From the NCBI GenBank assembly GCA_002298995.1, contig DBMO01000070.1:141-47750 (forward strand): DNA of 47,610 nucleotides, given 5' to 3'. The translations under genes were made by a program, and so were the position numbers. Positions 23,881 through 33,900 of the stretch are shown in pieces (position 1 is the stretch's first letter; each line of letters starts with the position of its first letter). The notes under the pieces are model-generated. The model made no database searches and had not been told where the DNA came from. It saw nothing but the letters and a program-made list of their open reading frames with translations. This DNA comes from Desulfarculales bacterium UBA696 (GTDB taxonomy: Bacteria > Desulfobacterota > Syntrophobacteria > Syntrophobacterales > Syntrophobacteraceae).

Positions 23881-24498
23881 ATGGATAATTCACAACAACT
23901 CAGGGGTGCAAAGAGCATGAGGCCCAATGTTCATAAGCTGTCGGAACAACTCCTCCACGAAGACTTTGAGCTGCTCAGCCCGCTCGAACAGGATGTAATT
24001 AACCGCATTGCCAATGGTTTGCACATAAGCCGAAACGCTCTAAAAGAACATCTGGGAAAACTGACTCTGGGACAAAGGCTGGCGGACCGCGTGGCGTCTT
24101 TTGGAGGATCATGGCCATTTATCCTCCTGTTCATGGCTGCTTTGGTCGCATGGATTATAATGAACACGTTCATTTTAGCAGGATGGAATAAAACATTCGA
24201 TCCCTATCCTTACATCCTCCTGAATCTGGTGCTCTCGATGCTTGCGGCCATACAAGCACCGGTTATCATGATGTCCCAGAATCGCCACTCGGAAAAAGAC
24301 CGCATTGATGCCGCACATGATTACGAGGTGAACCTGAAAGCCGAGTTGGAGATCATGTCGTTGCATCAAAAGCTGGATAAGCTGCGACAAGAGCAGTGGG
24401 GCGAGTTGGTCGCGGTACAAGAGAAGCAAATGGGGATACTCGGGCGGTTAATGGAAGAAATCCAGGCCCTCAAAGATGGGGCCGGGGAGTTGTCCTGA
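23881..24498 (+). CDS. DUF1003 membrane protein
   Basis: About 205 residues from the ATG at 23881; ATG at 23857 and TTG at 23791 are alternatives, and none has a clear ribosome site. Two membrane helices, WPFILLFMAALVAWIIMNTF and YPYILLNLVLSMLAAIQAPV, flank a short loop with NKTFDPYP, followed by MMSQNR, D-R-x-x-A-x-x-D-Y-E-V-N and a long charged coiled coil (about 130-205). This is the DUF1003 pattern. An N-terminal helix-rich segment LSPLEQDVINRIANGLHIS precedes it. It lies 24 bp upstream of ftsH, so the two are probably co-transcribed and the protein might be a membrane client or partner of FtsH. Confidence 0.85.
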   Translation: MDNSQQLRGAKSMRPNVHKLSEQLLHEDFELLSPLEQDVINRIANGLHISRNALKEHLGKLTLGQRLADRVASFGGSWPFILLFMAALVAWIIMNTFILAGWNKTFDPYPYILLNLVLSMLAAIQAPVIMMSQNRHSEKDRIDAAHDYEVNLKAELEIMSLHQKLDKLRQEQWGELVAVQEKQMGILGRLMEEIQALKDGAGELS

Positions 24499-24522
24499 AA
24501 AAATCAGGAATGGGAGATATCA

Positions 24523-26448
24523 ATGGCAGCAGGGACAAGCGATTCCGGTTTTATGAATAAAATCATCGAGCGCCTCAAAGGTTTAAGAGAGGATGGTCCG
24601 AACAAATCCGACCCAGCGCAGAATAGGGTGCGATTTTCTATATGGTACTTCATCGCAGCCATGCTGGTGCTTGTCTGGTTCCAAAGCTACTCTGGAGGTC
24701 AGCAGACGGAAAAGATTTCCTATTCTGATTTCAAGCAGTGGGCGCGGGAAGGGAAAGTGGAAGATCTTACCGTTGGGCCGGAGCAGATAATAGGCACCGT
24801 AAAAGGAGAAGAGGGCAAACCGGCAAGACAATTCATTACCGTTCGGATTGAGGATCCCGAACTTGTCGGGCAGCTCGAGCAAAAAGGGATCAAGTTCAGC
24901 GGCTATTTTGAGAACAAATGGCTCGGGGCGGTCGTTTCATGGATGCTGCCCCTCGGACTTTTCGTTTTCATCTGGTTTTTTTTGATGAAGCGGATGAGCG
25001 GAGGCGCGCAGGGTGTGCTGTCCCTGGGTAAAGCACGAGTGAAAGTCTATGGTGAGAAGGATGTAAAGGTAACCTTTGAGGATGTGGCCGGAATCGATGA
25101 GGCCAAGGGCGAACTCGAGGAGGTCGTCCAGTTCCTGAAAGAGCCGGAGAAATCTCAGCGCCTCGGAGGACGTATTCCCAAAGGGGTGCTCCTCGTTGGG
25201 GCGCCCGGGACCGGCAAGACCCTGCTTGCAAAGGCCGTCGCTGGCGAAGCCGGAGTAATGTTTTTCAGTATGAGCGGCTCCGAGTTCGTTGAGATGATCG
25301 TGGGAGTTGGAGCGGCCCGCATCAGGGACCTTTTCAGGCAAGCCAGGGAGCATGCTCCCTGCATTATCTTCCTCGATGAGATGGACGCTCTGGGTAAGGC
25401 CCGCGGCCTAAATCCAATGGGCGGGCACGACGAGCGGGAGCAGACATTAAACCAGCTTCTTGTCGAGATGGATGGTTTTGATCCGAGGGCGGGGGTGATA
25501 ATCCTGGCCGCCACGAACCGCCCGGACATACTGGACCCCGCACTGTTGCGCCCCGGAAGGTTCGACCGCCATGTGGCAATCGATAAGCCGGATATTCGGG
25601 GACGGGAGGCTATTCTCAAAATTCACGCAAAGGATGTTGCGTTAAGCTCCGATGTGGATCTCAAGAAAATCGCGGCCATGACTCCCGGTTTTGTGGGGGC
25701 GGACCTGGCCAACCTGATCAACGAAGCCGCCCTCATTGCAGCCAGACGGGGTGCGGACGAAGTCAACATGGCCCATTTCCAGGAGGCGGCTGACCGAATC
25801 ATAGGAGGGCTTGAGAAGAAGAACCGTGTCATGAGCCCGAAAGAAAAAGAGATCGTGGCCTACCACGAATCAGGCCATGCGCTTGTGGCGATGCTCCTGC
25901 CGGGAACCGATCCGGTCAGTAAAATCTCGATTATCCCCAGGGGTATTGCTGCGCTGGGTTACACACAGCAGCTTCCAACCGAGGATCGCTATCTCATGAC
26001 TCGGAATGAACTCCTGGATCGATTGCAGGTGCTCCTGGGTGGGCGGGTGGCCGAAGAGGTGATCTTTGATGATATTTCGACAGGGGCGCAAAACGACCTT
26101 CAGCGCGCCAGCGATATCGCCCGCACAATGGTGATGGAGTATGGGATGAGTGAGCGCCTCGGGCTTTTAACCTACACCCATACGCCGCAGTCAAGATATC
26201 TGGATCTTGGATTGGGCTCAAACGAGAGAGAATACAGCGAGCGCACGGCACAGGATATCGATGAAGAAAAAAGCAGGATTATGGATGAGGCCCACCAGAA
26301 GGTCCTCCTTAAATTGAAAAATTATAGGGACCGCCTCGAAAAGCTCGCCAAGATTCTGCTTGAGAATGAAACCATCGAGGGCGATGAGTTGAAAACATTT
26401 GCCGAAGAAATAAGAGTTCGAGCATCTGCCGTTTCCGATGGTCCTTGA
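24523..26448 (+). CDS. ftsH: ATP-dependent membrane zinc metalloprotease FtsH
   Basis: 641 residues, full length. Two membrane helices (about 38-54 and 136-156) flank the periplasmic domain. The AAA+ module has Walker A GAPGTGKT (226-233), the pore motif FV in SEFVEMIVGVGA, Walker B IIFLDEMDA (281-289) and arginine fingers in RPGRFDRH (343-350). The protease zinc site is HESGH (448-452), with the third ligand Asp in GAQNDLQRAS near 526. Ribosome site GGGAGA. FtsH degrades membrane and short-lived soluble proteins. The DUF1003 gene just upstream suggests this may be a stress or accessory copy rather than the one housekeeping gene, which is inference. Confidence 0.97.
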   Translation: MAAGTSDSGFMNKIIERLKGLREDGPNKSDPAQNRVRFSIWYFIAAMLVLVWFQSYSGGQQTEKISYSDFKQWAREGKVEDLTVGPEQIIGTVKGEEGKPARQFITVRIEDPELVGQLEQKGIKFSGYFENKWLGAVVSWMLPLGLFVFIWFFLMKRMSGGAQGVLSLGKARVKVYGEKDVKVTFEDVAGIDEAKGELEEVVQFLKEPEKSQRLGGRIPKGVLLVGAPGTGKTLLAKAVAGEAGVMFFSMSGSEFVEMIVGVGAARIRDLFRQAREHAPCIIFLDEMDALGKARGLNPMGGHDEREQTLNQLLVEMDGFDPRAGVIILAATNRPDILDPALLRPGRFDRHVAIDKPDIRGREAILKIHAKDVALSSDVDLKKIAAMTPGFVGADLANLINEAALIAARRGADEVNMAHFQEAADRIIGGLEKKNRVMSPKEKEIVAYHESGHALVAMLLPGTDPVSKISIIPRGIAALGYTQQLPTEDRYLMTRNELLDRLQVLLGGRVAEEVIFDDISTGAQNDLQRASDIARTMVMEYGMSERLGLLTYTHTPQSRYLDLGLGSNEREYSERTAQDIDEEKSRIMDEAHQKVLLKLKNYRDRLEKLAKILLENETIEGDELKTFAEEIRVRASAVSDGP

Positions 26449-26775
26449 TCGAACCATTTGGCCATTTGTATTAATACATTTTAACCTTGAATAAACCCTG
26501 AGATATTCAATGAATATGGCGTTAGTATCCAGAAATATGTGCTGCTTTTTCTGAGATATTTCTTGCTTGATAAGTTGTTGACGCGGATTATTTGTCCGAA
26601 ACAGCTTGCTTATTTGTGCTTAATGGTTATGATATCAGGGTGCCAGTGGAGTAGGTTATTTGAGTTATGCGGGAAATCGATCTTTCGCCAATTATGGCGC
26701 GGTTCCGGGGTAACTTCGAGTGCCGCGCCAAAAGTGCAGTGAAAAAAACATAAGAATTGTTAAAGGATTAAGAAA
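26449..26775. other. 327-bp spacer holding the cold-shock gene 1 leader
   Basis: A possible promoter TTGCTT (26606-26611) - N16 - TATGAT (26628-26633) would start transcription near 26640 and leave a leader of about 135 nt. The leader contains the element at 26654-26691. A 67-codon frame at 26539-26742 overlaps it but is judged non-coding. Confidence 0.5.
26654..26691 (+). promoter_or_regulatory. Conserved cold-shock leader element, copy 1
   Basis: A 38-nt segment that matches 42023-42060 at 32 positions without gaps. Identical blocks are GGTTA, TTGAGTTATG and TCGATCTTTCGCCAA. It lies near the predicted 5' end of the mRNA, 84 nt before the ATG, like the cold box of enterobacterial cspA leaders. 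Confidence 0.65.
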
Positions 26776-26976
26776 ATGGTGGAAGGTCGCGTAAAATGGT
26801 TTAATGACAGCAAAGGCTTTGGCTTTATTGAAGCTGACAGCGGACATGATGTATTCGTTCATCACTCATCGATACAAGGCGAAGGCTTCAAGTCTTTGAG
26901 CGAAGGTGACAGGGTCAGCTTTTCGGAAGAAAAAGGCGCCAAAGGGCCAAGTGCCGCAAACGTGAATAAGCTCTAG
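26776..26976 (+). CDS. Cold-shock protein 1 (CspA family)
   Basis: 66 residues, one cold-shock domain: MVEGRVKWFNDSKGFGFIE carries RNP1 (KGFGFIE) and VFVHHSSI is RNP2; the C-terminal FKSLSEGDRVSF is typical. It binds single-stranded RNA and DNA as a chaperone. A modest AAAGGA-type ribosome site precedes the ATG. A long leader and a strong terminator frame it. It is about 70% identical by eye to the protein at 42126. Confidence 0.95.
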   Translation: MVEGRVKWFNDSKGFGFIEADSGHDVFVHHSSIQGEGFKSLSEGDRVSFSEEKGAKGPSAANVNKL

Positions 26977-27001
26977 TCAAAGCTTTGCAAAGAACATTCA
27001 T

Positions 27002-27032
27002 AGCCGGAGCTGTAAAAAGCTCCGGCTTTTTT
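27002..27032 (+). terminator. Terminator of cold-shock gene 1
   Basis: A 10-bp perfect stem AGCCGGAGCT / AGCTCCGGCT around GTAAAA, followed by a run of T. Confidence 0.93.
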
Positions 27033-27531
27033 GCGCGGGACAAAGGCCGGGAAAGTCCGGGTTCCATCTCGAAACTGCCTGAATTTGTTGAACCGTGGGC
27101 CTGGATTAGTTTCACTTCTCTCGGTGCTGGACCATGCTCATATACTACTCAATATTCGAATTTACTGGAGGCAGGATCGGGACGACACTGCCTTGCAGGA
27201 GCAACGTCTCTCTTAATTAGCCTCGCGGCCCATGTGTGACCATGAGCCGAGCGAAAGGCGCTCCCTCTCTTCTCTGATGAAAGCATCCCGACAGTAAGCT
27301 TCTTTTGAGGCAGGGCATCTAACCCGATTTCTTACTGCTTCCATCAGATTCTCCATCCGGTCAGAATATTCCGAAACCGTCTTTCCCACAGGCGCAAAAG
27401 CCGATTCCATCGTGGTTGAGAATAGAAGATATGTTGCGCTGGCATTCTGGGTGCCGGGTTAACAGTGGACACACTAAAATCCTGACCGTGCATTGAAACC
27501 GGCCGTGCCGGTAAGGCTAAAGGAAAAAGCC
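27033..27531. other. Spacer of about 500 bp, no confident gene
   Basis: One reverse frame (27410-27213, 65 codons, charged, with DRMENLMEAVRNRVR) has protein-like composition but no ribosome site or family. Nothing else was recognised. Confidence 0.4.
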
Positions 27532-27753
27532 ATGATTTCAAAATCCTCAATTCGTAAAGCCATCGCACAGGCACGTGGTTGTGTGCAAGGTGATCTCTAT
27601 CTCGATGCCGAGGGGAAAACCGTTTCTTTCACCGTTGGAATGAGGGACTCATTGGAGTATGGGCGCACCTATCGCGATTTCTGGTACCTGGCGAAGGAGC
27701 ACTCGTTTGAGAAGGTCGCGGGGATAATAATCAGATGGGCGGCTTCAAAGTGA
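27532..27753 (+). CDS. Small hypothetical protein
   Basis: 73 residues from the ATG at 27532, preceded by AAAGGAAAAAG. The frame's earlier ATG at 27493 has no ribosome site. Sequence: ISKSSIRKAIAQARGCVQGD, YLDAEGKTVSFTVGMRD, YGRTYRDFWYLAKEHS and AGIIIRWA, suggesting an alpha-beta fold. No family recognised. It is 39 bp upstream of the tiny basic ORF and in the same direction as the glucan synthase gene. Confidence 0.55.
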   Translation: MISKSSIRKAIAQARGCVQGDLYLDAEGKTVSFTVGMRDSLEYGRTYRDFWYLAKEHSFEKVAGIIIRWAASK

Positions 27754-27792
27754 AGTCGATCATTGCCATTTCAATAAGGGGAATGACAAATA

Positions 27793-27930
27793 ATGTTGAG
27801 CAATAAAGATCGAAACAACAAAGGCAACGCTAAAGGTATCGATGAAGGGCATGCAAAGCGGAAGACCGAGCCCAGCACGCGAGAGCTGCGAAGGAAGAAT
27901 ATGGTTAAGAAGGTCAAGAGGCTAAAGTAA
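27793..27930 (+). CDS. Tiny basic ORF abutting the glucan synthase gene
   Basis: 45 codons, ATG at 27793 with AAGGGGA 10 bp upstream. The sequence is very rich in Lys/Arg (DRNNKGNAKGIDEGHAKR, then RELRRKNMVKKVKRLK). Its TAA is followed immediately by the ATG of the 2927-residue synthase (TAAATG), so it may couple translation of that gene or act as a leader peptide. No homologue is recognised. Confidence 0.5.
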   Translation: MLSNKDRNNKGNAKGIDEGHAKRKTEPSTRELRRKNMVKKVKRLK

Positions 27931-30900
27931 ATGGAATTTAACAGCGAGACCATTGGTCGCACCTTGCTTCGTTTGAGAACGCGCGTTGGCGGAAATTGCG
28001 CGGCGGGAAATCACGCCGTGGACGAGCCACCGTTGCGATCTGAGTTGTTCAGTGCCGATCAGATGGAGCAGCATGGCAAGACCCTCGCAGGCTGGCACAG
28101 GTTGAGGCCGGGGCGCCAGCGGGACCAGCTTCTGACGCGGCTGGCCGAGAATGAAGGTGTCCTGCTTTCAGTCCACACCCTGCTGACCGAGGCCGTTAAG
28201 GCAGACCGCCGGATTACTCCGGCGGGGGAGTGGCTGCTCGACAACTTCTATCTGATTGAAGAGCAGATACGCACAGCCAGGCGTCACTTGCCAAAAGGTT
28301 ACAGCAGAGAACTCCCGCGCTTGCTGGACGGCCCATCCGCCGGGCTCCCGCGGGTGTATGATATCGCGCTGGAAACGATTTCTCATGGCGACGGGCACGT
28401 GGACCCGGAGAGCCTCGGTAGTTTCCTGGCCGCTTACCAGACGGTGGCCGACCTGACCTTGGGTGAATTGTGGGCGATTCCCATCATGTTGCGCCTGGCG
28501 CTGATAGAAAATCTCCGGCGCGTGGGGACCCGTATCGCCACTGACAGGACTGACCGAAACCTTGCCGACTATTGGGCCGACCAGATGACTGAGATCGCCG
28601 TGACGGACCCGAAAAGTCTGATCCTGGTTATCGCGGATATGGCCCGGTCGGACCCGCCCATGGTGAGTTCATTTGTCGCCGAGTTTGCGCGCAGGTTGCA
28701 GGGGCAAGGCCCCGCCTTGGCGTTGCCGCTCACCTGGATAGAGCAGCGACTGTCCGAGTCAAGCCTTACGATCGAGCAGTTGGTGCGCTCCGAGAACCAG
28801 CAACAGGCCGCGGACCAGGTCTCGATGAGCAACAGCATCGGCACGCTCCGTTTCCTCGGTGCGATGGACTGGCGCGATTTCGTCGAGACGATTAGCGTTG
28901 TCGAGCAGACCCTGAGACAGGATTCCGGCTGCGTCTACGGCAATATGGATTTTGCCACCCGCGATCTCTATCGCCATGTCGTGGAGAAAACCGCGAAGAA
29001 CAGCCCGCACTCCGAGAGCGCGGTGGCGCGTAAAGCCATCCAGTTGGCGCATGATGGGGCTGCCCGGAAAGGCGGCGATGACCGCTCGGCACATGTGGGT
29101 TTCTACCTGGTCGATAAGGGGTTGACGCAGCTCGAACGAGCGGCGGAGGTGCGTCTATCACCCTCTGCAGCTCTTTGCAGAGTCAGCCGCCGGTATCCTT
29201 TGTTGCTGTATGGCGGCACGATGCTGCTGTTTTCAGTGCTCCTTGCCGGGCTCATGGTGGTGAAGGCGCATGGCGTGGGCTTGCATGGCTCGATGCTCGC
29301 GATGACCGGTATTCTTTCGCTTCTGTGCGCAAGCCATCTGTCGATGGCCGTTGTGAACTGGCTGGCCACGTTGTTGGTGAAGCCCCATCCGCTTCCGCGA
29401 ATGGACTTCTCCAAGGGGATTCCGCCGGAATCGCGCACTCTGGTGATAGTCCCGACCATGCTCACAAGTTTTCAAAACATCGAGGATTTGATCGATGCAC
29501 TGGAAGTCCGCTTCCTTGCAAATCGGGACGACCATCTGCACTTCGGCCTCCTGACCGACTTTCGAGACGCGCCGGAAGAAACGCTTCCGGAGGACGAACC
29601 ACTATTGCTGCTGGTCCGGCAGAGAATCGAAGAGCTCAATGAGAAGTACCGGGGTTCGGAAAACGATATTTTCTTCCTTTTCCATCGCCCGCGCCGATGG
29701 AATCCCCAGGACCGAATCTGGATGGGCTATGAGCGCAAGCGCGGTAAGCTTGCTGATTTAAATTGGCTTCTGCGCGCCGGGCCGCATGCTGACCACGGGG
29801 ATCGCTTCTCGCTGGTTGTAGGCGCAACCGCAATTCTGACGGACGTGCGGTACGTGATCACCCTGGACACGGATACGCAACTGGCGCGCGATTCGGCGTG
29901 GCGGTTTATTGGGGCCATGTCGCACCCTCTGAATCGTGCGCGCTTCGACGAAGAGACAGAGCGTGTCCGTGAGGGGTACGGCATCCTTCAGCCACGGGTG
30001 GCGGTGAGCCTGCCCGGAGCGAACCGGTCGCGGTATGCTCGCATGAGCGGAAGTGACCCCGGCATCGATCCTTACACGCGGGCAGTTTCCGATGTTTACC
30101 AGGACCTCTTCGGTGAAGGCTCGTTCATCGGCAAGGGGATCTATGACGTCGATGCATTTGAGCGCGCGACGAACGGACGTTTCCCCGCCAACCGGATCCT
30201 TAGCCACGATCTGTTGGAGGGGTGCCACGCGCGGTCCGGGCTGTTAAGCGATGTGCACTTATACGAGGAATACCCGTCTCGCTACAGCGACGACGTGAGC
30301 CGACGGCACCGCTGGATACGGGGGGATTGGCAGATTGCGCAGTGGGTGACGCCGGGCGTTCCCGATCCCGATTCACGCCTTCGGAAAAACCCGCTCTCAA
30401 TGCTGTCCCGATTGAAGATCTTCGACAACCTGAGGCGCAGTATCGCACCCGCTGCTTTGACACTGCTCTTGCTGCTAGGCTGGACGGTATTCCCATCAGC
30501 CTGGTTCTGGACCTTGTCGGTGATTGGAATCATCGTGGTTCCTTCTTTGATCGGCTCTTTTCCGGGTGTGATTCAAAAGCCGGGCGATGTGGCTCTGGGG
30601 CAGCACCTCGCCGCCTCAGCGCGCTCAGCCGGTCGAGGCCTTGCGCAGGCCATGTTTGCGCTCGTGTGTCTCCCCTACGAAGCATTTTTCAGTTTGGATG
30701 CGGTTTTGCGCACCGTCTGGCGGCTGCTGATCACGCACAGGCGGCTTCTCGAATGGAACCCGTCGAGCGGTTCGGATCACAATGGCCGCACTGACCTTGC
30801 CGGGTCGTACCGGACTATGTGGATTGCCCCGGTTATTTCCGCCGCCGCGGCGATTACTCTCGCGCTACTGCGGCCCACCGCGCTATTTGTGGCTGTGCCC

Positions 30901-33900
30901 ATTCTGGCTCTCTGGTTCGCATCCCCCGCCATCGCCTGGTGGATCAGCCGGCCACTCGCCCGCCGTGAAGCAAGGCTCACGACTGGGCAGACCCTGTTTC
31001 TCCGGAAGCTCTCCCGGAAGACCTGGGCGTTCTTCGAAGCATTCGTCGGCCCGGAGGATCATTGGCTGCCACCCGATAACTTTCAGGAGCACCCCTCCGC
31101 CGTGGTGGCGCATCGCACGTCGCCCACCAATATGGGGTTTGCTTTGCTCGCGAATTTATCCGCGTACGACTTCGGCTACCTTTCGGCCGAACAACTCCTC
31201 GAACGAACAGCGAATGCTTTCCATACAATGGAAACGTTGGAGCGACACCGAGGCCACTTCTATAACTGGTACGACACGCAATCTTTGAAGCCGCTGTTGC
31301 CCCTCTACATTTCGTCGGTTGACAGCGGGAATCTCGCAGGTCATCTGCTGACATTGCGGCAGGGTCTGCTCGCTCTTCCCGATGACAATATCCTGGGAGC
31401 ACGCTTGTTCGACGGGCTCAGCGACACTTTACTGGTCCTCGTGGGCATTGCGGGTGGCGCTGCTTCAACGCTGCTTGGTCAACTTCAGAAGGACCTGGAG
31501 CTTGCGACCTGCTCCAAGCCGGATACGCTCGCGGCGGCAAGGCCGTGCCTGGATGGTTTGGCAACATCTGCCGCGGATGTGGCCGCCGAAATCAATGCAC
31601 TTGACCGCCCGGCGGAGCTCGGAGATGCCGGGTGGTGGGCGCAATCATTTGTTCGGCAATGCAGGGACGCCTTGGATGACATGAATTTTCTCGCTCCGTG
31701 GACACCTCTCTTGTCCTCTCAGAGTAGACCTCTGGATTTTCACGGTATCGACGAGATCCCAAATCTGCGCCAATTGTCAACCCTCGACGCCGAGATCTTG
31801 CCTGAAATCGAGCGTCGGCTTGGCCTGAAGATTACGCCCGAAGAGAAGGCGTGGCTTGATGAGCTTCGACCCCTCATCATGGAGGCAAGCCGGCGCGCCT
31901 GCTCGAGGATTGCGGTTATTGAACGCCTCGCGCTGCAATCAGACGAGCTTTCTCACATGGAGTATGATTTCCTGTACGACAAGACGCGTCATCTCCTGGC
32001 TATCGGATATAACGTTTCCGAGCATCGGCGGGACTCCAGCTACTACGATCTATTGGCTTCGGAAGCGAGATTTTCCAGTTTCGTGGCGATTGCTCAAGGA
32101 GAGTTGCCACAGGATAGCTGGTTTGCACTGGGACGTCTTCTCACCACCAGCGGTGGAGAGCCTATTCTCCTTTCGTGGAGCGGGTCGATGTTCGAATACC
32201 TCATGCCGCTCCTGGTGATGCCGACATACGAAAATACGCTGCTCGACCAGACCTATAAGGCGGCAGTTTTCAGGCAAATCGAGTATGGGAGGAAATCGGG
32301 GGTGCCGTGGGGCATTTCGGAAAGCGGCTACAATGCCATCGATGTTCATCTCAACTACCAATACCGGGCGTTTGGCGTGCCGGGCCTGGGGCTCAAACGA
32401 GGACTCGCGGAAGACCTGGTTATTGCGCCTTACGCCTCGGCGCTTGCACTGATGGTGGCTCCCGAAAAGGCGTGCCTTAATCTCGATCGACTGGCTGCCG
32501 GAGGTGCGGAGGGAAAATTCGGCTTGCATGAAGCGATCGACTACACTCCGTCGCGCCTGCCGCGCGGGCAAACGAGCGTCGTGGTTCGCTCATATATGGC
32601 CCATCACCAGGGCATGAGCTTGCTCTCTTTGGCCTATCTGCTCCTGGGCCGTCCGATGCAGAAAAGATTCGAGTCGGAACCTTTGTTCCAGGCGACCATG
32701 CTTTTGCTTCAGGAGCGGGTTCCCAAGGCTACAGCGTTTTATGCGCACACTACCGAGCTTGCCGAATTACTCGCGGCTTCAAGTGGCGTGGATACGCCCC
32801 TGCGTGTTTTTAAGAGTCCGGACACGCCGGTTCCCGAAGTGCAGTTGCTCTCGAACGGCAGATACCACGTGATGATCACGAACGCCGGCGGCGGTTACAG
32901 CAGGTGGAAGGACATCGCCGTCACACGTTGGCGCGAAGACAGCACCCGCGACAACTGGGGGGCGTTCTGCTACATCCGTGACGTGTCCGGCGACAGTTTC
33001 TGGTCGACAACTTATCAGCCGGCGCTTAAGCGGTCTAAAAACTTTGAGACGGTTTTTTCGGAAGGGCGAGCCGAGTTTCGCTGTCGGCACGACGACCTTG
33101 ACGCCTACACTGAAGTCGTTGTTTCATCCGAAGATGATATCGAACTGCGCCGAATCACTATTACCAACCGTACTCGCAGGCGCAGAGAAATCGACGTGAC
33201 GAGTTACGCCGAAGTGGTCCTGGCGCCGCCCGCCGCTGACGCTCTGCACCCGGCTTTCAGCAATCTTTTTGTGCAGACCGAAATTATCCGTCGGCAGCGG
33301 GCGATTCTTTGCACCCGCCGGCCCCGCTCCGTCGACGAGCAGGCGCCGTGGATGTTGCACCTTATGGCCGTGCACGGGGCGGAAGTTGGGGAGGTGTCTT
33401 ACGAGACAGATCGGATGCAGTTCATCGGCCGTGGAAACACGGTCGCCGATCCGCAAGCGATGAACGGTTTACCAGGTCCTTCAGGAGCGCTTTCGGGAAC
33501 TGAGGGCTCGGTGCTTGACCCCATTGTCGCCATCCGGTACCGGATAACGCTCGATCCGGAAAAATCGGCAACTATAAATATCGTCACCGGCATAGGTGAA
33601 TCCCGCGATGCGGCCTTAAGCCTGGTGGAAAAATACCAGGATCGGCGTCTTGCGGATCGTGTCTTCGATCTGGCATGGACACACAGCCAGGTGCTCTTGC
33701 GCCAGATCAACGCAACGCAGGCCGACGCGCAGCTCTACTGTCGCCTTGCCGGCTCGATCATTTACGCTAATGGTCTGCTGCGAGCCGATCCGAGCGTGCT
33801 CATCAAGAACCGCCGGGGGCAATCCGGTCTCTGGGGGTATGCCATTTCCGGCGATCTCCCGATTGTGCTTCTGCAGATAGAAGATTCGGCAAATATAGAG

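Noticed and set aside
26654..26715. Short peptide reading GYLSYAGNRSFANYG in the leader
   Set aside because: Another frame of the element reads similarly in both leaders (GYLSYVGGRSFAKT), but stops lie just upstream and no start or ribosome site is present; nucleotide conservation is the simpler reading.
26539..26742. 67-codon frame in the cold-shock gene 1 leader
   Set aside because: Overlaps the conserved leader element; the equivalent frame is not kept in the second leader, and the residues look random.
27213..27410. 65-codon reverse frame after cold-shock gene 1
   Set aside because: Protein-like charge pattern but no ribosome site, no family and no neighbour support.
30222..30794. 190-codon frame inside the glucan synthase gene
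   Set aside because: Shadow of ndvB in a GC-rich frame; no start signals.
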